The notes: generated by a model not told the origin, from the letters alone. Counted from the stretch's first letter, positions 1 to 13,204 are shown. The stretch is 64,000 nt of DNA from Glandiceps talaboti (GCF_964340395.1 NC_135564.1:1868501-1932500); one strand, 5' to 3'. Program-made: numbers and translations.

Positions 1-177
1 TCTATGAAAATGTACACATGTATCTTGAATGTATGACAATTAGTTGATTGTGATACATAGGAGGTAGAAAGGGAAGTCCCAGGCTCCCTCTTCCCATTCT
101 CAATACTCCCATCCAAGGTTCCAACTAACAAATTGAATTTGGATCAATATTAGCTCAGAGACTTAGCTACCTCACTT

Positions 178-335
178 ACCTGTAGACTTGAAGGATGCTA
201 CATACACTATTTCTGCTATCCTAACTAGCATTTTGATTTTTTGAATTTTTGTCCATCCATGAAATTTAAAAAAAATGTCAGTGAGGATAGCAGAAATAGT
301 GTAGTACTTAGCATTAGTCTTTCAAGTCTACTGGT
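178..335. mobile_element. MITE-like inverted-repeat element, family A
   Basis: The ends are inverted copies: ACCTGTAGACTTGAA on the left and TTCAAGTCTACTGGT on the right. Within them a second matching block (CACTATTTCTGCTATCCT and its complement) flanks a short AT-rich centre. There is no coding capacity. Related half-copies occur at 33701-33811. Confidence 0.6.
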
Positions 336-955
336 ACACATATTGGCTACTGGACTAGATAATGTGGTTTGGTGGAAAAGCTAGTCAATGAAGGTAACCA
401 CAAACTGTCTCTGCAAATATGTATGAAGTGAAAGTTAATTCACTCAGAATGGATTTGAAAACGGTAGTTACTGACATACATAATTCCCATTAGAAAAAGT
501 TAATGGAAAGTCATACCCTATGTGCAATTCTGAGTATTTCTGGTTTATCATTTAGACAGAACTTGGCAACTGTATATATTTTTTTTTTAATCAAATAGAA
601 TAGATCATCACATAATTTCTGAAGAATTGTATGATTACTGGTAGCTAAGAAATAAAAGTCCTGTTTGTGGAAAACATGACTGTTGACAGATACTATCTGA
701 GTGCACAATATCATGTGATGGTGTGTATTCTTATACACTTCAACTTTGAACTTTTACTTGGCTCACAACCAGCTGAGTGGAAGGGGGAGAAAACAACATG
801 TTGAATGCTATTAAAGTTTATCTTTGATTGAGTTAGCATGCAGTGGCCTTGAAACTAGAAAATATTGACAGGCTGCCAACACAGCTGTGTGACAAAACAT
901 CAAAACTAGTATGTACTGGTCTGAAGTGAATACAAAACAGTATGGGGAACAACAT
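336..955. other. No gene recognised
   Basis: AT-rich DNA without a credible exon, RNA gene or repeat that I can name. The 75-codon minus-strand frame at 511-738 has no domain-like composition. Confidence 0.5.
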
Positions 956-984
956 CCTGTCAGGGTATCAGGCCCACTGTATAT

Positions 985-1800
985 GTATATCTGTATACTG
1001 TGAACACTGTTGTGTATGTTTCACTGTGAATACTGGGGTCCTGTGAACACTGCGTTGTGTACATTTCACTGTGAACACTGCATTGTGTACATTTCACTGT
1101 GATTACTGGGGTACTGTGAACACTGCATTGTGTACATTTCACTGTGATTACTGGGGTCCAGTGAACATTGTATTGTGTACATTTCACTGTGATTACTGGG
1201 GTACTGTGAACACTGCATTGTGTACATTTCAAAGTGATTACTGGGGTCCAGTGAACACTGTATTGTGTACATTTCACTGTGATTACTGGGGTACTGTGAA
1301 CACTGCATTGTGTACATTTCACTGTGATTACTGGGGTCCAGTGAACACTGTATTGTGTACATTTCACTGTGATTACTGGGGTACTGTGAACACTGCATTG
1401 TGTACATTTCAAAGTGATTACTGGGGTCCAGTGAACACTGTATTGTGTACATTTCACTGTGATTACTGGGGTACTGTGAACAATGCATTGTGTACATTTC
1501 ACTGTGAACACTGCATTGTGTGCATTTCACTGTGATTACTGGGGTACTGTGAACACTGCATTGTGTACATTTCACTGTGATTACTGGGGTCCAGTGAACA
1601 CTGTATTGTGTACATTTCACTGTGATTACTGGGGTACTGTGAACACTGCATTGTGTACATTTCAAAGTGATTACTGGGGTCCAGTGAACACTGTATTGTG
1701 TACATTTCACTGTGATTACTGGGGTACTGTGAACACTGCATTGTGTGCATTTCACTGTGATTACTGGGGTACTGTGAACACTGCATTGTGTACATTTTTG
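985..1800. repeat. 45-bp minisatellite with 180-bp higher-order unit
   Basis: About 18 copies of a 45-bp unit containing TGTGTACATTTCACTGTGAT, alternating between variants (GTACTGTGAACACTGCATTG and GTCCAGTGAACACTGTATTG). A CACT-to-CAAA variant recurs every four units, for example at 1201 and 1381, giving a 180-bp higher-order period. Because 45 is a multiple of three, several frames stay open on both strands; these are not genes. Confidence 0.95.
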
Positions 1801-2518
1801 TGTGGACACAAGTTGGTATGAATGCAATAGTTCTACTCAACTCTAACAAGACATCTTAACCATAGACTACATGAAACATGCAGGGTCTATGACTTAACAC
1901 ACTGCTTGCTTTCCTACAAACAGAGACAGTGTTCTCCCCACTATGGCAAAAGAACAATGCCAACACATTCCAGGCCACCATGTTCTACCATCCTTTAGCT
2001 TTAGTAAGTATTAAAACAACAATATCATGTTGATAGTTTTACATGAAGAGAAGTGACTGATCCCAATATCTACCTGTTTGTATAAACATGTCAAGAGTAT
2101 GCTTCAATGTTGAAAACATGTATTAAGCTGATAATTATGCAAATTACATGTAAGACTTAGAGATACTTGTAAGTTGATAATTATGCAAATTAGTCATCAT
2201 CCTTTCAATGTACATGTACTCTGGCCGACAACACTGAGACTTTACAATGCCATTCTGTCAAGTCAACAATATAGCCAAATATCTGGGCTAACCTAGCTTC
2301 AAATGTATATGCCATCTTCGAAAAAAGTAGTTCTTATACACTCAATCATTTATGTACATTATTGTACTGTAGGTGGGAAACACTGCCTGTGAGAACCCCA
2401 CTAGGTTTTACTGAACCCTGCATAGTCTGTCCTACATTTGGCACTTGATATACAAATACTCCAAAAACTGATAAAGTAAACACGGCACAGGTACATGGCT
2501 ATCAAGCATTGTATTGTT

Positions 2519-2697
2519 ACTGAGATGATATGAGTAAACGAACTATAGACATGATGTACACTTACTGAGATGATACGAGTAAACGAACTATAGATGTGAT
2601 GTACACTTACTGAGATGATACGAGAAACGAACTATAGACATGATGTACACTTACTGAGATGATATGAGTAAACGATATATAGACATGATGTACACTT
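2519..2697. repeat. 45-bp tandem repeat, four copies
   Basis: Four copies of a 45-bp unit starting ACTGAGATGATAYGAGTAAA and ending GATGTACACTT; one copy has a 1-bp deletion. It is unrelated in sequence to the 45-bp array at 985-1800. Confidence 0.9.
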
Positions 2698-2699
2698 AC

Positions 2700-4625
2700 A
2701 TGTACTGCATTAATTAGCATGTATTCTGCACCTTGTTTGTTTGCTTTCTTGTGGTTTGGTCAATGGTCATATATTGTCAATTTGTGATTTACCCTACAAT
2801 GTATACCTGACAAGTTTTAAATAATGGAATAAATTCTATGGCAAGCACCATTAGGCTGGATGCACATCAATGATTATGTTAATTGTTCAGATCATCTGAG
2901 ATGCCAGCTATGTGAAGTCTCAACTATTTTACAGGTGGACACATTAAATACCAATTTTATGATCCTACACTGGTATGCCTACGTGAGGAAAAGCACACAA
3001 CTGTCACTTGAAAAGACACTTCACTCAGATCATCTATTACTGTGAATTTCAATGATTGACCTAACAGTTTCTGATTGACTCCAACCATCTAACACCGAGT
3101 TTCAATGACCCTATGGGTTCTGACCAACTTTTGAAAGCAATAACAATGTAATATGTAATATATTAATTAAACACCACAAGTTGTTTTTATACAGTATCTA
3201 CTATCGTCAACCATTTCTTGTAGCTACTATATTATCCATGTACTACTTATGATATTCCAGATACCATCATGAACAAACAGGAGTAGCTGAATACAATATC
3301 ATGTAGACATGAGTAGGTATTATGGACAGCAGCTGAAATGGTTAAAGAATAAATTGATCATGCTATTTTTAGCAATATTGAAATATTGTAAACTAACTAA
3401 TATAATGTAACCAAAGACTCTGGAGTGAACTCCAGGATCTATACTGTTACCAATGGTTCACTTAGTTTGTTATTAGTTATCCTCAGTACCCTGTGTACAT
3501 CATTGGATCTGTAACTATATCTACCCAAGTGCTAATATTGTTACAGATCCAATGGTGTAACATATTCAAAAACCTCTGTTGGGATGTGATACACAGCACA
3601 TGTAGCACACTATTAGTACCGGGTAATCACTATTTTCAACTGTCTTGTTCCTTTAATGTTGCATAACTTAGTTTTCATTTTACCATTCAATATGTACATT
3701 TATTTATTCGCTTGACTGTCAGTTTCACATTTAGTTTGTGAATTTTATGTCCTTTTCTCTAACTTATTGCTAATACTAATAGTATATTAAATTTCATTTT
3801 ACATACTTTTATCATTTTGTGTGATGGAAAGAAGTATTTTAGTGCCACACATTTATTATCATACTGGAAACACTTTCATTTTTTCGATTTGACGACATTT
3901 TTAAAGAAATATTTGAATAGGTGTTCAAAACAGATTCCATTAAATCAAATGCAAACTCGTTTTTGGTGAATAGATCACCCCCTCCCCCCCACCCCCTAAC
4001 TAAAAGAATTACGTTTTTATCCAACATTGGACTATTGATCTCACCCCTAACTCCACTGTCTAGTATATTTTACAAAATCTTTTTAAAAAACAAAACATTC
4101 CACCCATCCACTGTATATAAACTATATTCCTTGCTTCTTTCATTTACGATGTGGTGTGGGGGTGGTTCACATGTATCTACATTTGTTCTTGGAGTAATGA
4201 CTCCAATACTTGTTGTACGTCCATTGATGCATGGATGTATTAGTGAGATCCATGATTGATGTTACGGTCTACTCGGTTTTTTTTTTCGATTTGCTATTTA
4301 ATAATGTGACATGGTGTCACCAGGAGTGACATTAGAGTCATTCACTTTGTTAAAAACAAACATACGTACAGTGTACATATAACAAACATCGGAAAAATCT
4401 CGAAACAACTTCCTAAACGGAATTTTCCACTTTACCGCACGGCACTAATATAAATTGTCATAACTCACGACAAAAGGAGGATTTTGATTTCGTATTTATC
4501 AATTTGTGCGTAGTTTCGATGTCCATGTAATATTTGATGATCATATTAAGTTGTGATGAGAAATTCATAAAATAGCGCAAATACAAAATTTAAAATAAGT
4601 AGACTTATTTTCTATTTTGTTTTAC
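2700..4625. other. No gene recognised (CDO1 intron 1 or flank)
   Basis: AT-rich, with homopolymer and C-rich tracts (for example 3978-3993). I looked for the conserved CDO1 exon 2 (His-Asp-His motif region) on the minus strand and did not find it. Confidence 0.5.
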
Positions 4626-4629
4626 GACA

Positions 4630-4760
4630 TTGTTTATGATGGCGCTCCTTAGACAGATCGCTAGCTTGGCGCCTGCGCGCCTTCTATGCCGGCGGTGACA
4701 GGGCCGGGTTCGGAGCGTGGATATTTGTTCTCCGGGGCAGTGCAGTGGGCTCTTACGTCG
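4630..4760 (+). other. GC- and CpG-rich patch with a short presequence-like ORF
   Basis: This is the most GC-rich stretch of the first 10 kb and lies just inside CDO1 intron 1. On the plus strand ATG ATG at 4636-4641 opens a 20-codon frame (MALLRQIASLAPARLLCRR after the first Met), then TGA. The peptide is Arg/Leu/Ala-rich without acidic residues, like a mitochondrial targeting sequence, and a possible GT donor overlaps the stop. It could be a first exon of a plus-strand gene or simply promoter-associated DNA. No downstream exon was recognised. Confidence 0.25.
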
Positions 4761-4833
4761 CAAATATACTAAACTACGTATACATAGCAGGCACTGACAG
4801 TAAAATTATCTGTTTATAAAATATATACTGTAC

Positions 4834-5018
4834 CTATGAGGGTCAAATTGTGCAAAACGTCTCCAGTCGTTTTCGTTACTGCTGTAGTTTTCCATCACCG
4901 ATTTTACTTCTTCGATATTCACTCGATCAGAATCGAACAGAGTGTTCAAAGTTTGTACAAGTTCTTCGACACATGTCGGTTTCTTATAGTATGGTTTACC
5001 GACCCTTTCACTGTCCAT
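4834..5018 (-). CDS. CDO1: Cysteine dioxygenase, first coding exon (copy 1)
   Basis: Cysteine dioxygenase oxidises cysteine to cysteine sulfinate with O2 and a non-haem iron, the entry to taurine and sulfate formation in the cytosol. The exon starts with ATG at 5018-5016 and encodes about 61 residues that match the CDO1 N-terminus: a leucine-rich helix (VEELVQTLNTLF), the VNIEEVKSVMENY segment and the NDWRRFAQFDPHR end. It stops at a phase-2 donor (AG|GTACAG) at the position I recall for the vertebrate CDO1 exon 1. The iron ligands and the Cys-Tyr crosslink residues are encoded by later exons, which I do not find between 1 and 4830; intron 1 therefore either exceeds 4.8 kb or the copy is incomplete. 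Family assignment is confident; completeness is unknown. Confidence 0.8.
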
Positions 5019-6640
5019 GGTTAAAGCGATGAAGACTCAAGATGTTCGGCAAATTTGCGTGTATCACATGTATGTCATGTGTTGTTGCTGTATGTACGTG
5101 CGTCAATGCGAACGTAGTAGTTTTATGATACCATTCACACGAGACATATGACATCAGTGTTTTGATGCTTTGTGATTGGTTACATCATGTGGGCGCGAAC
5201 GAAATTATCATAAAAACGAAAGAATGTCATATATTCGACACTTGGCAAATATTGAATGAAGTTCTTCATCATATTTCATTCACAATGAGGCTTTCGATTC
5301 GACAAGTGATTCAAAGTGACGGGCTTGTTCGAACGAGTGATGGGTTTACATACGTTTACCATTTCCCTATTAAATTCCCAGCATCATTAAAGTGGCTTGC
5401 AAAAAGGTGAAACAATGTAAATATAAGCTTACCAAGTCCATATTTGTAACTCAGTAAATTACAAGCAATTACAAGTAAAAATATGTGAAATAGTTCTCAT
5501 TGCACGTACGTGCAGTAAGAAAATTTTACACAAGTCATGTATTCTATAGCTACAACGACAGCCTTTGTATATTGTGTTTCACACTGTGTTTTTTCAAACA
5601 GAAAAGTAAAGTAAAGTTGTTACATCAATTAAAAATCCACATAATACCCACATGTCATCTATATGGCCACTTTCCATATAAACATTAACAGATCATACTT
5701 TTTATAATTTTTAGTTTTTATTTAAATGATACCAAGTGATTCACAGGGAAGGGGTGGATGGTGGGGTTGTTCCACAAGACATCGTGCCCGCATGTACTAT
5801 TACTTTCGAAAGTTTAAGTAGGGGGTTTGGCTAGCTGCAATAATTGTATTAAACCTTGATTTGCTTTTTTAAGACTCAATTTTGTGTTTATTAACACTTT
5901 TCTTTTCACTATTTCGTTTCTCTGTGGGTGTTTGAAAAATCGCCACGGAGCGGAAAATATATAGCTACAGTTATTGTTTGCATAGTTCAATGAAACTCTG
6001 AGGCTGTATTTATCGAATTGGCCAAAAAATACAATTAAATCCTACCGTCACCTAGGAACTAAGAGAAACATCTAACTCTTTTTTTTTTAAATTTGAAACA
6101 AAACACACAAGTTAAGGAATGTTTCAGTGAATGTGGCAATGCGTAGACTGTACCGTAATTAAATTAAGTATTTCGTAGCCTAAAAGTTACACAACTCTAA
6201 AACCATTTCATTTTTCGCTTGAGCTTTTTTATCATTAGGCCGACCGTATATCTATGTTTCTCGTCGTAAAAAATGATGGGTCGGTCGGTCGGTCGGTAGG
6301 GTTGCCATTTGATAATCAGTGACGTTGTGATTTTTTCTAATCCTGCCGCAGAGGGCGCTGATTTCAAACAATTTTGCCAGATTGAAGATTTGTAGGATCG
6401 GTCATCCTTACGGGAGACATTCAGTTAATACATGAGTTAGGTGGACGTTGTATTCGAGGTTTAAGACTTTTTAATGTGCTATAGGCCTACTATAAATTCA
6501 GAAGATATAATTTATTGTAATACAACTGTACTGTAGAAATGTAACGCACTGGATCGTGACAATTCTGTAAACATGTACGGTAAGTGAAACATGTCGCCCT
6601 GACTGGTCTTTATGAAACATATCAATGTACCAATACTACT
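5019..6640. other. Spacer between the two CDO1 exon copies
   Basis: No further CDO1 exon is visible. A plus-strand frame at 5162-5410 and a short GGTC repeat (about 6280-6297) are present. The 5' flank and UTR of copy 1 probably lie here. Confidence 0.45.
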
Positions 6641-6643
6641 TAC

Positions 6644-6827
6644 GATGTAGGATCAAACGTGACGTATTTCTTCCAATCTTCGTTTGTACTCTTGTAGTTG
6701 CCCATCAATTCTTTCACCTCATCAACATCAATACTGTCGGACGAGAAGATTACGTTCAAGGCTTCGATCAAATCTGCCAGACTGCTGGGAGTTTTATTAT
6801 AGGATTTCTGACTCATTTTATTCAGAT
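6644..6827 (-). CDS. CDO1: Cysteine dioxygenase, first coding exon (copy 2)
   Basis: A second, diverged CDO1 first coding exon lies about 1.6 kb upstream of copy 1 in the same orientation. Coding starts at ATG 6816-6814 and gives about 57 residues, including SLADLIEALNVIF, a VDEVKELMGNYKS segment and DWKKYVTFDPT, all aligning with CDO1 N-termini. It ends at a phase-2 donor (TC|GTAAGT), the same phase as copy 1. A good acceptor (TTATGCAG at 6832-6828) precedes the ATG, so this is probably an internal exon with a further 5' UTR exon upstream. No CDO1 exon 2 exists between the two copies, so either both splice to a shared exon 2 beyond the left edge, or this copy is a partial duplication. Sequence similarity to CDO1 is clear; expression is unknown. 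Confidence 0.75.
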
Positions 6828-7041
6828 CTGCATAAGGAATAAAGTAAAGTTTTGTTGAAACCTTAAGTTGTAGGCTTACTCTTATTCTTTGCACTCGAAC
6901 TCTTTCTTTATTCTCTAGTAACAGAAAGATGCTCTTGTTGCATACAAACAGTATTGGCAACTAATATGGAAATGATGGCCTCGATCAACCTGAGAAGGAC
7001 GTGTGTACTCGTCTTGATTGCCCAGACTCTATGCTGCCCCC

Positions 7042-7410
7042 TCGTCTGGGTAATCGAGACTACTGGTAAGTCAAACGTCAAACCCCAAGTAGAGTCTGGG
7101 TAATCGAGACTACTGGGTGAGTCAAACGTCAAACCCCAAGTAGAGTCTGGGTAATCGAGACTACTGGGTAAGTCAAACGTCAAACCCCAAGTAGAGTCTG
7201 GGTAATCGAGACTACTGGGTAAGTCAAACGTCAAACCCCAAGTAGAGTCTGGGTAATCGAGACTACTGGGTAAGTCAACGTCAAACCCCAAGTAGAGTCT
7301 GGGTAATCGAGACTACTGGGTAAGTCAAACGTCAAACCCCAAGTAGAGTCTGGGTAATCGAGACTACTGGGTAAGTCAAACGTCAAACCCCAAGTAGAGT
7401 CTGGGTAAAA
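7042..7410. repeat. 51-bp minisatellite
   Basis: About seven copies of a 51-bp unit beginning GTCTGGGTAATCGAGACTAC and ending CCCCAAGTAGA, one with a 1-bp deletion near 7277. It lies upstream of CDO1 copy 2. The unit length is divisible by three, so the SSLDYPDSTWGLTFDLP reading frames on the minus strand are repeat artefacts. Confidence 0.93.
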
Positions 7411-8985
7411 TAATGGATTGAGACTAGTGCTGGCCATGCCCGGTATGCGCACGTGATCATCTGGATGGAATGCCTCCACAGACTACAAACAACTTTAGTC
7501 GCCTGTAAATTGAAGCGTAACCCGGTGGCCTATCATTTAGACTAAGTGTGGCTATCATATTTCTTTTCATGAAAAGTAATGAACGTAAAATACATTTTAT
7601 TCCGAGTTTTGTGATAGAAACATGTCGAAGGACAATATTGTAATTCCGAGCACTTTCTACAAATCATAGAAAAAGCTACCCAGGCCGCCTAGTTGATTTT
7701 CGAAATAAGTGCTGACAATTTTTTTTTTCCTTTTTAATAATCAACGTTGAAAAACAGAAGAAGAGAAAACATAACGGAGGAACTGCCCATGAAATACGTG
7801 TCGCGAATACTCAGGTGAAACCATTGTCTTTTCGTGTAAGGTCTATGGTAAAACGAAACCGAAAATCCACCACGACTTTCAAAGTGTTTAACAAAAGGGA
7901 TGTTGGGTAAATATTTGGTACTTCGTGGAAAATAGTTTACTATATTTTTAAGAATTTTTGTATAGTTTTTTAATTATTTTAAGTTTAGTTTCACTGGGAA
8001 TTTTTTTACCTGAAACTTCTTCACCAAAACCATCCTCCTAGTTTATAAAATATAATATGTCGCTAACTTCTTCTAACGACCTGTTACCTACAATGTACTA
8101 AATGAAAGCGGTCAACCTTTTTCAAAGTCAACTCTTTCCTATTAATGTCTTATACGTAAACTATGTGACACGAACTTATTCATATATAATGTTTAAAATT
8201 CACAAGAATACCAATATGAAAAGTGAATAGAGTGTGGATAAGAGAAAAGCATTGTAATTTAAAATTAAATCACAATTTCCACAAAATCTCAACTACATTC
8301 AAGTATCTTACAAAAATAAGAGCAGAAATAAAGAAACAAATTTTACCTGCTGGGCTGAAAATTCTTTGTTGATAGTACCCCATAGACTACCTGATGTTTG
8401 TTTGACTTTAATTCAACTGTGGCAGAAATACAAATGACGGAATAGCTTCAGATCGCCATATATTGGCACAGCATGAAGTCACGTGATCATGGTTTAGTTA
8501 TTTCGAGTGGCATATTTAATCATTGATAGAATTTAAATACACACTATGACTCACTATGACGTATCTAGGTGCGTGTTACTATACACAATTTTCACCGGCG
8601 ATGCTGTGCGCCGGTGAACTATGAATTGAACAGACCGGGTGACGATATAGGATCAGAAAATATACAGGAACGCACTTTGTGTTTATCCATATAGATTTAA
8701 AATACTTTGATATTTAATGGCGATCTAAGGACTTCTCTATTGTTTGTGCTGCTAAATAGTATCTCTAGTACATTCAAAAATACTGAAGAACGGTTGGTTT
8801 AGTCAATATGCAATAAGTATATTATTTAACGAAGAAGAACAAGTTTACAATCATTTTTTAAAATTCTTTTTTTTTTCACTTTTTATTTTAAATAAATACA
8901 TCTATGTACATACATGGTAAAGGGATCAATCCATAGCAGAGCCGATCTAGCTTGTACCCCTATAGTGACACGTAAAAGACAACTA
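7411..8985. other. No gene recognised
   Basis: AT-rich intergenic DNA. No ORF, RNA gene or dispersed repeat could be supported. Confidence 0.45.
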
Positions 8986-9146
8986 AGGCCTAACAAAAAA
9001 TATGGTGGTTCCGGCTACCCAACCCCACCTGGTTTTTCACGCCGACCCTAAACATTTTTACGTATTCGAGAAAAAAATAATAAAATCGTGAAAATTGTGA
9101 AGTCTCGCAAGAAATAGTCGATGTGGAAACTTTTTTTGTTAGGCCT
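8986..9146. mobile_element. Short inverted-repeat element
   Basis: The termini are AGGCCTAACAAAAAA (8986-9000) and its complement TTTTTTTGTTAGGCCT (9131-9146). The 130-bp interior is non-coding. No clear target duplication longer than a few bases is visible. Confidence 0.5.
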
Positions 9147-9766
9147 AACAAAGCACATCAAAACAATAGGTGTTAACGTGAAACTGACACACGCAACTGC
9201 CGTACAACTTATTTAATGACTAATGCGATTAATGTTATTAAAGTTATCAACGGGAATTGGAGTTTTCTGTTTCTATGCAGTGCCTTTTTTATTTTCACAC
9301 GAAGTGAAACTTTATGAGAGCGGTTTTTTGAATCTGTCAATGTTGCCAAGGAGTGTGAACTGCACAATAGTATGTTGTTCTCTTGACAACACCTACGCAA
9401 TACTTGTAGTCCTGTAAACAGTGGCATTTTGCCATCTTAATGCTATTGTCAACAACTGATGAAGGAACTTGGTTTTAAAAATCGTGTCTTTCTTGACCTC
9501 CGCTGATTAATCCAAAGTAATAAGTGGGAAACGTTTTATCGATTCAAATATATTGCCAAATTTGCTCATCGATTTCGAATTTGAATCGATTCAGGTTGGG
9601 ACAGGTTGAGAGTGATTAATAATACTTGGCATACCTTACAATGAATTATTGGTTTAAACATTAATAGAGTGTACAACCAATGTACAAGGTTTGACATGGG
9701 GATATTAAATCACACACCTTCGTAGCGTTCTAGTTAATTCCAACTGTACTTACACTACAGTCTGGC

Positions 9767-9959
<193 letters not shown>

Positions 9960-10004
9960 GCCATAACTTTCCCATTTTTTAAAATTACTGTCGATGGTAT
10001 AATG

Positions 10005-10156
10005 ATATTATTCCCCAATATTTTTCATCATTCAGCCGGAAAATACTTGTGACCTAAGGGTTGTCACTACTCGTCTAGCGACTCGAAGTGACAAGCCTCC
10101 TTTAGGTTACTCGTATTTTCCTTGGCGGAACGAAAGAAAAATATTGGACTTAATAT
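10005..10156. mobile_element. MITE-like element, family B, short copy
   Basis: The left arm ATATTATTCCCCAATATTTT continues through GGAAAATACTTGTGACCT; the right arm carries the complement (AGGTTACTCGTATTTTCC and AAAAATATTGG). About 150 bp in all, looking like an internally deleted relative of 57918-58592. Confidence 0.65.
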
Positions 10157-13100
10157 CTAAATATGCTGATGCTAAATATGTCTAAGGAAACATCCGATGT
10201 GAACAGAGTTGGCCCCTAATTTTGAATATAATTGCTGGCTAACTTAGAGACAGATATGACATGTTTTGTTGAAAAGACACATGGATATTATTTTAAGCTT
10301 TCAGTGAATGATAAATTGAATTTATCAAATTAGAATTTTCGTGATTTTATCTTGATTTGCACTAATTAATTAATGTACATCATTTTATTTCATTGAATGA
10401 TATAGCTGACGGTATACCCAATTTGCAACATGATCAGACAGGTACAACATAATTGCAATTGGTGGTAGGAACAGAATATAGCATAGAAGGTAAGGCTCTA
10501 GGATTCCACTGTATTCCATTCACAAAGTGAATGTTTCTAAAACAAACTGACAGACTTGTCAAGGCCTAGTTTTCTCACTCAATCGAGAATACACGGTTGA
10601 AACTATTTGTCTAGCGGTTCGAATTTAGAGGAAGTGTATTAAAGATATTTCGCAATATCGATCCATGACATTTTCCAAGAAAAGCTGACTCTGGCAACTA
10701 ATTAAGAAGTAAGAGAAAGGCGAAGATATTTTGTGGATATATTTTATTCTCTTTTCACCTGAACTTTCCTGCAGCATGTTTAAGAATGTTGTGACGTCAT
10801 AGTGCTTTTCAGCTCTATCCATTATAGATTTTCATATTCTTAGATTCTAACAAACGGCTTGATTTGTTACAACAATGAATTATTTGCAAGTTGCGGTCTT
10901 GAGGACTTTTAAGACTTTAATAGCACTGATTGAGGGAGGGTCTCTGTTTAGTTCGTTTATTCATAGACCCTATATTTTCGTGAAGGGTCGATGGTTCATT
11001 GCTTGGTTATCCATGTCAGCCGCTTCACTCCATGATACCCCCATTTCACATACACCAACACACCTTAGCTGCAATATTAATTGTACCGTTGTTAGTGTTC
11101 TACAGCTTTTTAACATTCCGGCTGGGGTTTGCACAAACAAATTATTGTTATACCTTATTTTTTGCAAACCTGGAACGATAAAAACTAAGATGCAAAAAAA
11201 ATACGCTAAATTTAGTTTGAGCATTATCATATGCAAGCAGACATATTGACACGTATACAAAACAGACCAGTGTTTAGTTTCACTTTTTAAATCTATTCTT
11301 TTAATTAGTACACTGTCCCGTCTATTATCATATACAATGTGAGGGACAGGAATTGCATTAACAGATCGTTTACTGAAAAGACAAAATCTCCCTTCCTGTA
11401 TTTTGTGGATGTATTAACAGTCTCCAGTCTCCTGTATCGCAGCTTGGACAATTCCATCGTCAGGTAAAATAGCTTGATATTGATCAATAAAAAATCGAAT
11501 TATATACTTACAAATGTGCTTTGACGACAAGTGCAGACTTCTATGTGACAAGTAATAGGAGCACGGTTATGATTTTCGATAAATGTTAGGCTCTCGGTTG
11601 TCTATATATATATGATCATATCATATACACTAGTTTGAAATGGAATAATTATAGAACTGCGAGTGTCGGACACTGACCTCACATATATATCTTTGACATG
11701 ACATCATACAGGATGTATCGACAACTCGGACTCTGTGACGTCATCAGAAGGTAAATATCAGTAGAAGTAGTAGTATTATAAATAGTGCAGACGAGGATTT
11801 GCAGTGGACACTTTTTATTAACAAATTCGAAAACAAAATCTAACGAATAAAAGTAAGAATGTTTTTGTCATCGATCTATAATTGAATAGATAGATTATAC
11901 TAGTATAGATCCATGGTTTCACGTAGAAGCAAGTGAAAACTTTATACAAATCACGACAGACATCTTCGCCCACTAGAGGGCGTGCTTCGCTATAGGTACA
12001 TCTCGAGTGAAAACATGTGACAGACATGTCTTGACTAACCATGCTAGATTCAGATTGACATGTCACCTAGTGCCGACAGATATAGATAATAAAGTACTGA
12101 ATGATAAAACTAGGGACAAAAAAAAGAACAGTAACAGTATAAACATCTGGGAATATCTTTATAGCAGTACATTTCAACTAAAATCATACTCACTTTGATG
12201 GTTCTCAGTAAGAAAACACTCATGATACAACTACATAACACTGTAACCGGTACCTTCAATGACAACCACCTTATATAGTTCCACTTCTTGTGAATATTTC
12301 TTTGTGTTTTCTACAAATATCTTTATAATTCAGGAAATCTTAATCAGATTTATGGTACCACATCAACCTGGACTCACTCCCTCATATACCTGTAGGGCCA
12401 GGGTGGGTGGATGTGGGGGAGAGGGTGTGGGAGTCACTCAAACTATAGGAAGAAAAACTACCCTGTATCAATACCAGCATCATATCTTTACTGATTTACT
12501 ATCCACAAACACATATCATTTCAATTACAATTACTAATGTGATATATTCTTGTGTTCAACTGATTTATTTCCGATGAAACTTGACTGCCACAATTCTTTT
12601 CATTTTTCACCAATCAGACAAGAATGACTGAAATCACAATATTAATATTCACATATCGGTATTCTATAAATTACAATATTAATATTCACATACCGGTATT
12701 CTATAAATGAAATCGTTCAACAAATAAACGCATAAAAGACAAACGTTCACCCCTCATCACCCAATGGTGTCTGTTGCTTACTATGTTCTAACTTTTATAC
12801 AGTAATGATGACACGTTTGTCAACTTTTGGCTTTAAAACATCTAAATCAATAGATCTTGGTTGTCATGTTTCTAAGAAAGTAAATGTGACTTGTGCGTTT
12901 TATCACTCCTTGCAAGAAGGCAACAAGATGGGACTAGATGGTCACCTTCTCTAGTGACCCTCCACCTCCACCCTATCAAGAATAGGACACATCTTGTAAC
13001 ACTTTTAGTAACAATTAACCAGTTATTACTGTAAATTAATCATGTAACTTGTCATGAATTATTCTTTAAATCATTAAAGTTGAAATACCTGTAGGTTTAT

Positions 13101-13200
13101 CTGCAATATTTTGGGAAGACAGTTTTGACAAACATGATTTACTCTTGATGATGTAAATCTTTATTAAGTATCATTGATTAACCAAACCAGTAGGTGATTT
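10157..13200. other. No confirmed gene
   Basis: Only short frames. A minus-strand frame at 10822-10755 starts MDRAEKHYDVTTFLNMLQES and reaches a GT donor, so it could be a first exon, but no partner exon or family was found. A two-copy 41-bp direct repeat lies near 12639-12710. Confidence 0.3.
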
Positions 13201-13204
13201 GTTT

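Noticed and set aside
960-1849. Overlapping long reading frames on both strands with 15-residue repeats
   Set aside because: They follow the 45-bp minisatellite; frames are open only because the unit is a multiple of three. No start context, splice signals or domain.
5162-5410. Plus-strand 82-codon frame upstream of CDO1 copy 1
   Set aside because: No recognisable domain, no splice partner, and it overlaps the probable CDO1 promoter side.
6908-7479. Minus-strand repeat protein with SSLDYPDSTWGLTFDLP units
   Set aside because: Product of the 51-bp array; unit length divisible by three.
10755-10822. Possible isolated first exon (MDRAEKHYDVTTFLNM...)
   Set aside because: A donor follows, but no downstream exon was found and chance frames of this size are common in AT-rich DNA.
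11305-11487. Minus-strand 60-codon frame
   Set aside because: No homology, no convincing acceptor or donor in frame.
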